From assembly GCA_016293975.1 (NCBI GenBank), contig JAEDCW010000013.1, forward strand, positions 1-35,891: a DNA stretch of 35,891 nt, given 5' to 3'. Under the pieces are notes generated by a model, which searched no databases, was not told the origin of the DNA, and worked only from the letters and a program-made list of their open reading frames with translations. Below, piece after piece: positions 9,601-17,364 of the stretch. This DNA comes from Clostridia bacterium (GTDB lineage: Bacteria; Bacillota; Clostridia; Christensenellales; CAG-138). A program made the position numbers and the translations under genes. Each line of letters begins with the position of its first letter. Position 1 is the first letter of the stretch.

Positions 9601-10313
9601 TTAACCGTACTATCCTCAATATCTATGTTATCAAGACGAGTGTGGAATGTCGTGTGGCGGCAATGGTCTGACCAGTATGTATCGATTACCTTAAGCTCGC
9701 TTATGGTAGGCTCACGTCCGACGGAAGCAAAGTGGTCAGCGACTATTCTGAGGTCGCTTGAGCTCATGGCGAGGCCATACATCGCTACTATGCTGTCCAA
9801 ATCCGCGCTGCTGAGCTTTATGGTTTCCGGGGGATTGGGCTCTGCCGCTTTGAGTGAAAGCTCTTCGGGCTTTTCAAGCGATGCCTTTCTGCACTCAACA
9901 GGGTTGATTATGTAGAAGTCTATGAGTTCACGTTCTAAAAGCGTCAACGTTCCGTAGAACTTGTATATTGTGGCGGTCCTCACGGTTGGGCGCTCTGTGC
10001 AGGTTACAAGCTGTATGCACTGTGCGGCGGAATCGGCGCGCTGGTCGAACTGACCGGGCAGATACTCTACGGCGACCGTGTATGCATCGTCGTTTTCCAA
10101 CTCGTCAAAGCAATTATCGGTCGCAGGCTCTGAGAATACAGTGTGTCTGCAGTCGTCGAAAGTCTTAGCGTCGATGCCCTCCACGTCGTAGCGTTTGAGT
10201 ATTCTCACTCTTTCGAGTCCGCTGATGCCCAAAAAGCTCCCGATATCTTCAAGAAGGGCATGCTCTGCGGATGCGAGTTCGGGTTTCTTTTCCACATATA
10301 ATCTGTAAACCAT
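6633..10313 (-). CDS. purL: Phosphoribosylformylglycinamidine synthase, large single-chain type
   Basis: 1226 residues. Converts FGAR, ATP and glutamine to FGAM, step four of purine synthesis. Three parts fused in order: an N-terminal PurS-like domain (about 1-150), two PurM-like synthase halves (about 200-950; SDHCRHTTFHTRL, FKNETHNHPTEIEPFGGAATC and GGKTGRDGCGG are visible), and a C-terminal class I glutaminase (about 980-1226; PVFPGTNCE, catalytic Cys in GICNGFQAL, His-Glu in SHGEGRF). This is the long form known from proteobacteria, eukaryotes and many Clostridia; it explains the lack of purQ and purS. The ATG at 10313 lies two bases after the purD stop; its AGG-rich site (CGGAGGG) is about 13 bases away, so translational coupling to purD is likely. 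Confidence 0.97.
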   Translation of the reverse strand: MVYRLYVEKKPELASAEHALLEDIGSFLGISGLERVRILKRYDVEGIDAKTFDDCRHTVFSEPATDNCFDELENDDAYTVAVEYLPGQFDQRADSAAQCIQLVTCTERPTVRTATIYKFYGTLTLLERELIDFYIINPVECRKASLEKPEELSLKAAEPNPPETIKLSSADLDSIVAMYGLAMSSSDLRIVADHFASVGREPTISELKVIDTYWSDHCRHTTFHTRLDNIDIEDSTVKATFDRYMDIRNALGVKKPVTLMDMATIGAKYLKSKGLLDKLDESDEINACTVKIDVDSPDGIQKWLLLFKNETHNHPTEIEPFGGAATCIGGAIRDPLSGRSYVYQAMRISGASNPLEEAKDTLSGKLPQRRIARVAASGYSSYGNQIGLATGIVDELYHPGYVAKHLELGAVIAAAPEENVRREAPVNGDVVILLGGKTGRDGCGGATGSSKAHDEQSLSDCGAEVQKGNAPEERKLQRLFRQHEAARLIKRCNDFGAGGVCVAIGELAAGLDIDLDAVLKKYDGLDATELAISESQERMAVVVSASDAEKFIEFAHAENLDATIVARVTDSEHLVLNWHGMKVVDIPRSLLDTNGAERHATAKIDTANIQKADDPTSFHAKMKLAVASLNTCSKRGLVEMFDSTIGAGTVLAPFGGKTMRTPIQAMAATLPTLGFDTSTCSLMAYAFDPHMSSENPYIGAYNAVVSSVAKVIATGGSRHGCYLTLQEYFEKLGTSPQRWGKPAGALLGALEAQLSLEIAAIGGKDSMSGSFENLDVPPTLVSFAVCTADASNIISPEFKRVGSKVVLLAPKRCDSGLYDAISLRETFDTVEKLISQGKALSVFTPKAGGIAEALFLMGIGNNIGFETEALTAESMLFENCPGGFVIELYDDSDIGIILGHTVADAVIRTPTDSIALDELYAMHASVLEPVYPTTCKQEGNVEKLCFEQKSAFTLPRFKHSSPKVLIPVFPGTNCEYDSARAVSLAGGDPELLVIRNRTKDAILDSVRELTKRLNDSQVLFIPGGFSGGDEPDGSARLITSIFRKSAVSDAVSNLLEVRDGLVLGICNGFQALIKLGLLPYGRITAPKSDAPTLTHNIIGRHQSGLVHTRVCSNKSPWLMHRNVGDVALIPISHGEGRFVCDKAHLSALIENGQVATQYCDAFGSVSMSTAVNPNGSVMAIEGITSPDGRVYGKMAHSERYGKFLYKNVPGNNDSAIFRGMVDYFRL

Positions 10314-10315
10314 AT

Positions 10316-11590
10316 TTATCGTTTGCCCTCCGTCATTGTAAGCGCGCGTCTGCCGATGTCGGTGCGCATGTATTTTCCTTTAAAGTGTATATGCTCACAG
10401 GCTTTATAAGCGCCTTCAACCGCGTCGCTAAGACTGTCTCTTACGCATACGACGCCGAGTACTCTCCCACCCGAGGTAACGAGCTTACCGTCTGTGAGCT
10501 TTGTTCCGGCGTGGTAGCAGAGCACGTCATTTGGGAGTCCGTCGTCGAAGCTTATCTCAAAGCCTGTATCGTATTTTCCCGGGTAGCCGTCGGAGCAAAG
10601 TACGACACAGCAAGACGTTAACTGCTTAAAACTTATATCTATCTCGCTGAGTGTTTCTGATTCCACAGCACGCATTATCTCAAACAGGTCACTGTTAAGA
10701 AGCGGGAGTACTACTTGTGTTTCCGGGTCTCCGAAGCGGCAATTGTACTCAATTACCTTGGGGCCGTCCTTCGTTATCATAAGCCCGAAGTAGAGGCAGC
10801 CCTTAAATGGCGTACCTTCCGCATTCATCGCTTTTATCGTAGGCTCTATTATGCGCTCTGTGCAAAGCGCTTCATAGTCGAAGAAAGGGTTAGGTGAAAC
10901 GGTCCCCATTCCGCCGGTGTTGTCGCCCTCATCGTTGTTTTTGGAACGCTTGTGGTCCATGGACGACGGCATAACGGCGTATGTCTTTGAATCGGTGAAC
11001 ACGAGAAGCGAAACCTCCGGTCCCTGCAAAAACTCCTCGATAACAACTGTCTTGCCGCTCTTGCCGAAGCGTTCATCAAGCATCATGGAGTCTATGGCGG
11101 TGATTGCATCTTCTTGCGTTTGGGCAATGATAACGCCTTTGCCGAGCGCAAGTCCGTCCGCCTTAACGACTATGGGAAGACTGCTGTTCTTTACATGGTC
11201 GACCGCTTTGTCTCTGTCGGAGAATACTTCATAGCTGGCAGTGGGTATGCCGTATCGGCGCATGAGGTCCTTTGCGTATGCCTTGCTGCTCTCTATTCTG
11301 GCGGCTGCGGCAGAAGGTCCGAAACACGGTACGCCCTTTGCCCTAAGTACATCGGTAAGTCCCATGGCAAGTGGGTCGTCGGGTATGACCGCCGCAAAAT
11401 CTATCGAGTTCTTCTCCGCAAATTCGACTATTCCCTGTATGTCGGTCGCCTTTATGTTCACGCATTCAGCCTCACTTGCTATGCCTCCGTTTCCGGGGAG
11501 ACAATATAGCGTGTCTATATCGGTGGATTTTGCCAGTGCGTGGACTATTGCGTGTTCGCGTCCGCCTGAGCCTATCACCATAACATTCAT
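10316..11590 (-). CDS. purD: Phosphoribosylamine-glycine ligase
   Basis: 424 residues. ATP-grasp ligase joining phosphoribosylamine and glycine to make GAR, step two. Seen: N-terminal MVIGSGGREHA, ATP-grasp KADGLALGKGVIIA, GPEVSLLVFTD, the metal-binding EYNCRFGDPETQ, and a C-terminal GGRVLGVV domain. The start chosen is the ATG at 11590 (protein begins MNVMVIGSG), seven to eight bases after TAGGAGC; a frame-open ATG six codons upstream overlaps the purH end and lacks a site. It lies 14 bases after purH and two before purL in the purine operon. All expected motifs are intact. Confidence 0.96.
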   Translation of the reverse strand: MNVMVIGSGGREHAIVHALAKSTDIDTLYCLPGNGGIASEAECVNIKATDIQGIVEFAEKNSIDFAAVIPDDPLAMGLTDVLRAKGVPCFGPSAAAARIESSKAYAKDLMRRYGIPTASYEVFSDRDKAVDHVKNSSLPIVVKADGLALGKGVIIAQTQEDAITAIDSMMLDERFGKSGKTVVIEEFLQGPEVSLLVFTDSKTYAVMPSSMDHKRSKNNDEGDNTGGMGTVSPNPFFDYEALCTERIIEPTIKAMNAEGTPFKGCLYFGLMITKDGPKVIEYNCRFGDPETQVVLPLLNSDLFEIMRAVESETLSEIDISFKQLTSCCVVLCSDGYPGKYDTGFEISFDDGLPNDVLCYHAGTKLTDGKLVTSGGRVLGVVCVRDSLSDAVEGAYKACEHIHFKGKYMRTDIGRRALTMTEGKR

Positions 11591-11604
11591 ACGAAAAGCT
11601 CCTA

Positions 11605-12774
11605 TCAATGATGGAACAGCCTTATTCCGGTAAAGGCCATTGTAATATCGTGTCTGTTGCAGGCATCTATTACGTCGTCGTCGCGTATAGAGCCGCCTGG
11701 CTGAGCTATGTACTTAACACCGCTCTTGAATGCGCGCTCTACATTGTCTCCAAACGGGAAGAACGCATCGCTTGCAAGTGCGACGTCGCTATATTGGTCG
11801 AGCCACTCGCGCTTCTCGCTAGGTGTAAAGGGGGAAGGACGCTCTGTGAAGAATCTCTGCCAACGGCCCTCATCGAGCACGTCAGAGCTGTCGTTTTCGG
11901 ACAGAAAGAGATCTATGCAGTTGTCCCTGTCGGGGCGTCCAAGCTTGTCGACAAAAGGCAGCGCAAGCACTTTGGGATGCTGACGCAGATGCCACAGGTC
12001 ACTCTTTTGTCCCGCAAGCCTTGTGCAGTGTATTCTCGACTGCTGACCTGCGCCTACACCTATGGTCTGACCGTCCTTTGCATAACACACCGAGTTGGAT
12101 TGGGTGTATTTGAGCGTGATTGACGCTATTATCAAATCCCTTACTGCGGATTCTGGAAGGGTCTTTTTCTCCGTAACTATGTTTGAGAGCATGGTGGCAT
12201 CGAGCTTCTGCTCATTTCTGCCCTGTACGAAAGTAATGCCGTAAATCTGACGCCTTTCGATGCTATCGGGCCTGTATTCGGGGTCAATGCTTATCACAGT
12301 GTAATTGCCGCCGCGCTTTTTACTGAGCAGTTCGAGCGCATCGGACTCAAAGCCGGGAGCGATTACGCCATCGGATACCTCGCGGTTTATTGCTTTGGCG
12401 CATGAGAGGTCGCACACCCTGCTCAGCGATATAAAGTCACCGAATGATGACATTCTGTCTGCGCCTCTCGCCCTTACATATGCACAGGCCAGGGGAGACA
12501 GCTCCGAATTGCCGATAAAATAGGTTTTTTTTAGCGTATCCGAAAGAGACAGACCGACCGCCGCACCCGCGGGGCTAACGTGCTTGAATGAAGCAGCGGC
12601 AGGCAGACCTGTCGCCTCGTCGAGCTCACGGACGAGCTGATAGCCGTTGAGAGCATCAAGAAGGTTTATGTATCCGGGTCTGCCGTTCAATACGGTAATC
12701 GGGAGGTCGCCCTCTATCTCTATCCACGCGGGTTTCTGATTGGGATTACATCCGTACTTAAGCTCAAACTTCAT
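11605..12774 (-). CDS. purH: AICAR transformylase, stand-alone (no IMP cyclohydrolase domain)
   Basis: 389 residues. Transfers the formyl group of 10-formyl-THF to AICAR, giving FAICAR. The usual bacterial PurH is about 510-530 residues with an N-terminal IMP cyclohydrolase domain (MGS-like); here that domain is absent and the protein starts directly in the transformylase fold (LKYGCNPNQKPA, FKHVSPAGAA with the Lys-His pair, then a C-terminal QPGGSIRDDDVIDACN). Ring closure must come from the adjacent PurO (12764-13480). Start: the second in-frame ATG, at 12774, is eight bases from GGAGGT, better placed than the ATG at 12780. The start overlaps the purO end by 11 bases. Confidence 0.93.
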   Translation of the reverse strand: MKFELKYGCNPNQKPAWIEIEGDLPITVLNGRPGYINLLDALNGYQLVRELDEATGLPAAASFKHVSPAGAAVGLSLSDTLKKTYFIGNSELSPLACAYVRARGADRMSSFGDFISLSRVCDLSCAKAINREVSDGVIAPGFESDALELLSKKRGGNYTVISIDPEYRPDSIERRQIYGITFVQGRNEQKLDATMLSNIVTEKKTLPESAVRDLIIASITLKYTQSNSVCYAKDGQTIGVGAGQQSRIHCTRLAGQKSDLWHLRQHPKVLALPFVDKLGRPDRDNCIDLFLSENDSSDVLDEGRWQRFFTERPSPFTPSEKREWLDQYSDVALASDAFFPFGDNVERAFKSGVKYIAQPGGSIRDDDVIDACNRHDITMAFTGIRLFHH

Positions 12775-13480
12775 TGGCATTACCTCCGTTGGCGTTGATT
12801 ATCTCGAATTCGCATTTATCACTGCCCATGTCTCTGTAACAGCACAGGAGCGAAACCCTGTTTTCGGGGTCGAGCGCATTCCAAGCGTTTTTTGCGAGCT
12901 CGGCGGCATTTGTCTCCTCTATAGCGACGCAGCGAGGTTCTCCCTCAAAGGTTGGAAGCGGATTGCCGTCTCCCATATATGTGTGAATAAATCTGCCCGT
13001 GCCTTGGTAGTGCTGATACTCGTATGAAAAGCGTGCACAGGGGCCTTGCATATTGCTGTTTTGCGCCTTGAGTATGCTGAGTGCATAACCGTTGTCATCG
13101 ATTATTCCGCTTATTCTCGGTGTAAAGTTGGGCGAATCTGGCTCATAGGCACGCTTGCGAAGTGCCTGCATGAAAGTTCCACCGGCAAGAAGCGTGTTGT
13201 AAATCGTATCTGTTTGATCACCATTTGTCACTATGAGCTTGCCGTCAAGGCTTCTCACGGGGGTGTAGATTATGAGGGAGGGGTCGGCAAGCTTAGCTTC
13301 ATCGTAAACCTTTGTCCTTACGCTGTCACCGCAGTCAACGAATACGCGATTCCTGCTGTTTGTGCTCCTGCCCATAATGAAGTAGATTATGACCTGCTTT
13401 GTGCCGTCGGGACTCGTGCCGAGCACTATGCCTCTGCCGGGATATGTGTTGTTATTCAAAAATTCTGTAAGCCTTTTCAT
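12764..13480 (-). CDS. purO: IMP cyclohydrolase, PurO-like
   Basis: 238 residues. Assigned to the PurO-type IMP cyclohydrolase family (PF07826), which closes the ring of FAICAR to give IMP. Support: the N-terminal NNTYPGRGIVLGTSPDG, IYFIMGRSTNSRNRVF, and TNGDQTDTIYN segments, which I recall from this family, the length, and its location between purN and an AICAR transformylase that lacks its own cyclohydrolase domain. PurO was first described in archaea; bacterial members occur in some Clostridia. The start ATG (13480) overlaps the purN stop as ATGA, with GGAGGAT before it, and its end overlaps purH, so the three are translationally coupled. Confidence 0.9.
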   Translation of the reverse strand: MKRLTEFLNNNTYPGRGIVLGTSPDGTKQVIIYFIMGRSTNSRNRVFVDCGDSVRTKVYDEAKLADPSLIIYTPVRSLDGKLIVTNGDQTDTIYNTLLAGGTFMQALRKRAYEPDSPNFTPRISGIIDDNGYALSILKAQNSNMQGPCARFSYEYQHYQGTGRFIHTYMGDGNPLPTFEGEPRCVAIEETNAAELAKNAWNALDPENRVSLLCCYRDMGSDKCEFEIINANGGNANEV

Positions 13481-14067
13481 TTATCCTCCAAATACATCTT
13501 GCATACGAGCTCTGTCGCGAGGGGCAGAAGCTTCCATTCAGCCTCCTCCATGACTCTCCTTTGAAGAGTGAGGGGTGTATCGTCAGGCAAAACCTCGACA
13601 GCACGCTGAAGTATTATTTCGCCGCCGTCGGCTGCTTCGTTCACGTAATGAACCGTTGCGCCCGTGATCCTGACTCCTCTTTCAAGCACAGCCTCGTGAA
13701 CCTTTAGACCGTACATGCCCTTTCCGCAGAAAGAGGGGATCAACGCCGGATGTATGTTGATTACTCTGTTTTCATAGCGGTCGACAAACTCTTTTCCGAG
13801 CACTCTGAGGAAGCCTGCAAGCACGACAATATCGATATTATTTGATTCCAACAGCTCGAGTGCGCGTCTGTCAAACTCAGTTCCTTTAGACGGGAGCACC
13901 TCGCCGCGAATACCCGCCGCCTCAGCTCTCTTTAGCGCATAGGCGTCCGCTTTGTTTGATACTACGAGGCACAGTTCCCCACTCTTTATTTCATCGGAAT
14001 CGATAAGCGCCTGCAGATTGGTGCCAGAGCCCGATACAAATACAGCTATACGCGCCTTCCTCAGCAT
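13477..14067 (-). CDS. purN: Phosphoribosylglycinamide formyltransferase
   Basis: 196 residues, standard length. Uses 10-formyl-THF to formylate GAR (step three). Seen: FVSGSGTNLQAL at the N-terminus, the catalytic Asn-His motif INIHPALIPSF (about residues 103-113), and the Asp loop EAADGGEII. The gene starts with an ATG seven bases inside the end of purM, with GGAG upstream, and its stop overlaps the purO start by four bases. No purT (formate-dependent alternative) is seen in the window. Confidence 0.96.
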   Translation of the reverse strand: MLRKARIAVFVSGSGTNLQALIDSDEIKSGELCLVVSNKADAYALKRAEAAGIRGEVLPSKGTEFDRRALELLESNNIDIVVLAGFLRVLGKEFVDRYENRVINIHPALIPSFCGKGMYGLKVHEAVLERGVRITGATVHYVNEAADGGEIILQRAVEVLPDDTPLTLQRRVMEEAEWKLLPLATELVCKMYLEDK

Positions 14068-15098
14068 ATTTCTACTCCGCAGCTGGATTCAAACGTGCTT
14101 CCGATGACGTAGGGGTCCTCGCCTGCGTCTTTCAATATGGCGAGAGCCTTCTCTATATTTTCAGGTGCGACTATGAGGCACATGCCGACACCCATGTTGA
14201 ATGTGTTGAACATATCCCTCTCGGGTATATCGCCCGTCTTCGCGATAAGCTCGAATATGGCCGGTATTTCGAGTGCGCTTTTGTCTATCTTTGCGCTTAT
14301 GTTTCTTGGCAAACAACGCGGTATGTTCTCGTAGAAGCCGCCGCCGGTTATATGAGCCGCACTTTTGAGCAGACCTGCATCACACAGAGCTAAAACCGGC
14401 TTAACATATATTCTCGTGGGTTTTAGCAGTGCCTCCCCGAGCGTACAGCCGAGTGCATCGATGTAATTACTGAGCACATTCGGGTTTGAATCGAGGCTGA
14501 ATGTCTTGCGCACGAGTGAGAAGCCGTTTGAGTGTACGCCGGACGACCTGAGTGCGACAATCGCATCGCCAGAAGCGACTGAATCCTTATCGAGAAGCTT
14601 TGATTTATCTACGACTCCGACCGTAAAGCCTGCAAGGTCGTATTCGTCCTGCGGATAGAAGCCGGGCATCTCCGCAGTCTCGCCGCCTATGAGCGCACAG
14701 CCCGCCTCGACACAGCCGTCTGCAACTCCAGTAACAATCTTCTCAACGCGCTCGGGAACGTTTTTACCCAAAGCCAGATAATCGAGGAAGAAAAGGGGTT
14801 TTGCGCCACAGCAAACGACGTCGTTTACGCACATTGCCACGCAATCCACGCCTACTGTGTCGTGCTTGTCCATTGTGAAGGCGAGCTTTAATTTTGTTCC
14901 CACGCCGTCTGTTCCGCTGACGAGCACGGGGGAGGACATACCCGTTATGTCGAGCGGGAATGCGCCGCCAAAGCCGCCTATTTCAGTGAGACCTGTGGGC
15001 ATAGTCCTTGCGGTATGAGGCTTTATGAGCTCTACCGCGCGGTAGCCTGCGTTTATGTCAACTCCTGCTTTTAAGTAGCTGTCGCTGTAGCTTTTCAT
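14061..15098 (-). CDS. purM: Phosphoribosylformylglycinamidine cyclo-ligase (AIR synthetase)
   Basis: 345 residues. ATP-dependent closure of FGAM to AIR (step five). Seen: SYLKAGVDINAGY near the N-terminus, VSGTDGVGTKLKLAF, MCVNDVVCCGAKPLFFLDY, GGETAEMPGFY and SSGVHSNGFSLVR, the usual PurM ATP-binding and dimer motifs. The ATG at 15098 follows AAAGGAG; it lies three bases after purF and overlaps purN by seven. Nothing unusual. Confidence 0.97.
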   Translation of the reverse strand: MKSYSDSYLKAGVDINAGYRAVELIKPHTARTMPTGLTEIGGFGGAFPLDITGMSSPVLVSGTDGVGTKLKLAFTMDKHDTVGVDCVAMCVNDVVCCGAKPLFFLDYLALGKNVPERVEKIVTGVADGCVEAGCALIGGETAEMPGFYPQDEYDLAGFTVGVVDKSKLLDKDSVASGDAIVALRSSGVHSNGFSLVRKTFSLDSNPNVLSNYIDALGCTLGEALLKPTRIYVKPVLALCDAGLLKSAAHITGGGFYENIPRCLPRNISAKIDKSALEIPAIFELIAKTGDIPERDMFNTFNMGVGMCLIVAPENIEKALAILKDAGEDPYVIGSTFESSCGVEIC

Positions 15099-15101
15099 GT
15101 G

Positions 15102-16553
15102 TTACTCCTTTTCGGTCTGACTTATCTTTTGAAGAAACTTGGATTTCTTGCGAGGAGGAGGGGGAGGACAGGGGTAAATACCGCTGAAACATCCCGTGCA
15201 ATAGGTTTTCCCCTCACCGTTGAGCTTTGTTACGTTCTCTACGCTGAGAAAGCCTAAGGAATCGACTCCGAGCATGCTTACAAGTTCCTCATCGGTGTAT
15301 TTGCAGGCTATGAGGGTTTCCTTCGAGTCTACATCCGTGCCAAAATAGCAAGGGTGCAGGAATTTCGGAGCGGATGAACGGACGTGTACTTCCTTTGCAC
15401 CGGCATCCCTGAGAAGTTTCACTATGCGCGCTATTGTGACGCCTCTCACTATCGAGTCGTCGATGAGCACAACACGCTTGCCCTCTATCGTCGATGCTAT
15501 GGGGTTGAGCTTAATTCTGACGCCGCGCTCGCGTGAGGCTTGCGTTTCCTCTATAAATGTCCTGCCTATGTACTTGTTTTTAATAAATCCCATTCCGTAA
15601 GGGATGCCCGATTGCTTCGAGTAACCCAGCGCCGCATCGATACCCGAATCCGGTACGCCTATTACGACATCGGCATCTACGGGATACTCGAGGGCTAAGA
15701 ATGCGCCAGCCTTTTGCCTTGCAAGGTGTACAGAGTAGCCGTCGATATAGCTATCGGGTCTGGCGAAGTATATGTACTCAAACACGCATATCGAGGGCGT
15801 GCATTTGTTGCAGTGCTCGGTTATGCTCCTAAGCTGACCTTTTTCACATATGACGATCTCGCCCGGTGCTATGTCCCTTATGAATGTCGCGCCGACGCTG
15901 TCAAGTGCACAGGTCTCAGATGCAAACATATAACCGCCGTCGGGGAGTTTGCCTATACAAAGCGGACGGAAACCGTAGGGGTCGCGTGCCGCAATGAGTT
16001 TCTGCGGTGACATGATAATGAGCGAGTATGCACCGGCGAGTTTGTACATAGCGCAGCATATCGCTTCCTCTATCGATGAGGCTCTCAGACGCTCTTTTGT
16101 AATGATGTAGGCTATTACCTCGGTGTCACTCGTCGAGTGGAATATCGAGCCGGAAAACTCGAGGGCTTCACGGAGCTCAGCGTCGTTTGTGAGGTTGCCG
16201 TTGTGGGCTAGCGCCATTATGCCCTTTACATGGTTTACAACCATTGGCTGTGCATTGAGACGTCTTTCATGCCCAGTGGTGCTGTAACGCACATGCCCAA
16301 CAGCCATTGTGCCGCGCCCGAGCTGCGAAAGTAAGCTTTCGTCAAAGACTTCGTTTACAAGGCCGGCATCGCAATGGGCGGTTATGACGCCGTCATCGTT
16401 AACGGCAATACCCGCACTTTGCTGTCCGCGGTGTTGCAGCGCATAGAGCGCATAATAGCAGAGGGAAGCCACGTCGGAGTTTTTCTCGCAACAGAAGCCG
16501 ACTACGCCGCATTCTTCATGCAATTTATCGAAAATCAGCTGACTATCGGACAT
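15102..16553 (-). CDS. purF: Amidophosphoribosyltransferase (glutamine PRPP)
   Basis: 483 residues from the ATG at 16553 (a GTG three codons upstream, at 16562, is possible). First and regulated step: PRPP plus glutamine gives phosphoribosylamine. A short propeptide is followed by the N-terminal nucleophile Cys15 in EECGVVGF, so self-cleavage is expected. The PRPP loop is VVLIDDSIVRGVT. Four Cys match the 4Fe-4S ligands of B. subtilis PurF: in ICVFEYIYFARP, in HPCYFGTD, and the CxxC of YCTGCFSG; this is the oxygen-labile iron-sulfur type, fitting an anaerobe. Odd: the tail carries five consecutive prolines (PCPPPPPRKK, 15153-15173) and a basic extension. Lies one base after purC. Confidence 0.96.
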   Translation of the reverse strand: MSDSQLIFDKLHEECGVVGFCCEKNSDVASLCYYALYALQHRGQQSAGIAVNDDGVITAHCDAGLVNEVFDESLLSQLGRGTMAVGHVRYSTTGHERRLNAQPMVVNHVKGIMALAHNGNLTNDAELREALEFSGSIFHSTSDTEVIAYIITKERLRASSIEEAICCAMYKLAGAYSLIIMSPQKLIAARDPYGFRPLCIGKLPDGGYMFASETCALDSVGATFIRDIAPGEIVICEKGQLRSITEHCNKCTPSICVFEYIYFARPDSYIDGYSVHLARQKAGAFLALEYPVDADVVIGVPDSGIDAALGYSKQSGIPYGMGFIKNKYIGRTFIEETQASRERGVRIKLNPIASTIEGKRVVLIDDSIVRGVTIARIVKLLRDAGAKEVHVRSSAPKFLHPCYFGTDVDSKETLIACKYTDEELVSMLGVDSLGFLSVENVTKLNGEGKTYCTGCFSGIYPCPPPPPRKKSKFLQKISQTEKE

Positions 16554-16554
16554 T

Positions 16555-17265
16555 TCATTCACCGGTAAGCCTGCGCATTACTTCTTGGTATGCATCTTCA
16601 ACGCCGCCCATATCCCTGCGGAATCTGTCCTTATCGAGCTTTTCGTGCGTTATGCTGTCCCAAAGCCTGCATGTGTCGGGGGATATCTCGTCTGCGAGAA
16701 TTATTGTCCCGTCGGGCTTTTTACCGAACTCGATTTTGAAGTCCACGAGCTCTATTCCGAGCTTTGCGAAGAAATCTATCAGTATCTCATCTATCTTGAG
16801 AGCGTATGCGGATATAGTATCGAGATCTTCCTTTGTCGCAAGGCCCATCGCTATGGCGTGAGAGTCGTTTATCATGGGATCGTCGAGCGCATCGTTCTTG
16901 TAGCAGTATTCCAAAACCACTGAGGGAAGCTTTGTGCCCTCTTCTATACCAAGGCGCTTTGAGAGTGAACCGGCGGCTATGTTTCTGACTATTACCTCGA
17001 CGGGTACTATGCTTACTCTAACGACTGCGGTTTCTCTTTCGGAGAGCTCCTCTATCAAGTGGGTGGGGATATCGTGCTTTTCAAGCATCCGCATTATCCG
17101 ATTGGACATTCTGTTGTTAACGACACCCTTGCCGACAATAGTCCCTTTTTTTGCGCCGTTAAATGCTGTGGCATCGTCCTTATAGTCGACGATACATATG
17201 CCGTCGGTGTCAGTTGCGTATACGCGCTTTGCTTTTCCCTCGTACATAAGCTCAGTTTTCTTCAT
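16555..17265 (-). CDS. purC: SAICAR synthase
   Basis: 236 residues, normal length. Joins CAIR and aspartate with ATP to give SAICAR. Seen: LMYEGKAKRVY at the N-terminus, FNGAKKGTIVGKG, the PurC signature VEVIVRNIAAGSLSKRLG, DFKIEFGK and LADEISPDTCRLWD. The ATG at 17265 follows GGAGGATAT. It is separated from purE by a 99-bp gap with alternative stem-loops (17289-17332) and runs straight into purF. Confidence 0.97.
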   Translation of the reverse strand: MKKTELMYEGKAKRVYATDTDGICIVDYKDDATAFNGAKKGTIVGKGVVNNRMSNRIMRMLEKHDIPTHLIEELSERETAVVRVSIVPVEVIVRNIAAGSLSKRLGIEEGTKLPSVVLEYCYKNDALDDPMINDSHAIAMGLATKEDLDTISAYALKIDEILIDFFAKLGIELVDFKIEFGKKPDGTIILADEISPDTCRLWDSITHEKLDKDRFRRDMGGVEDAYQEVMRRLTGE

Positions 17266-17288
17266 ACATATCCTCCGAAGTTGGTTTA

Positions 17289-17332
17289 ATAGCCATCTTA
17301 AAAATCAAAGAAGATAGCCTCTTATGGCTATC
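17289..17332 (-). promoter_or_regulatory. Overlapping alternative stem-loops between purE and purC
   Basis: Minus-strand RNA would carry GATAGCC (17332-17326), a six-base loop and GGCTATC (17319-17313), followed by a U-rich run (17312-17300), which looks like an imperfect terminator. The upstream arm can instead pair over eight bases, ATAGCCAT (17331-17324) with ATGGCTAT (17296-17289). The two pairings exclude each other. This could be an intra-operon attenuator or a processing/stability element; function is inference. Confidence 0.4.
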
Positions 17333-17364
17333 AGGTTGTAGAACCCGCCTTTGGGGTCGGTGAT

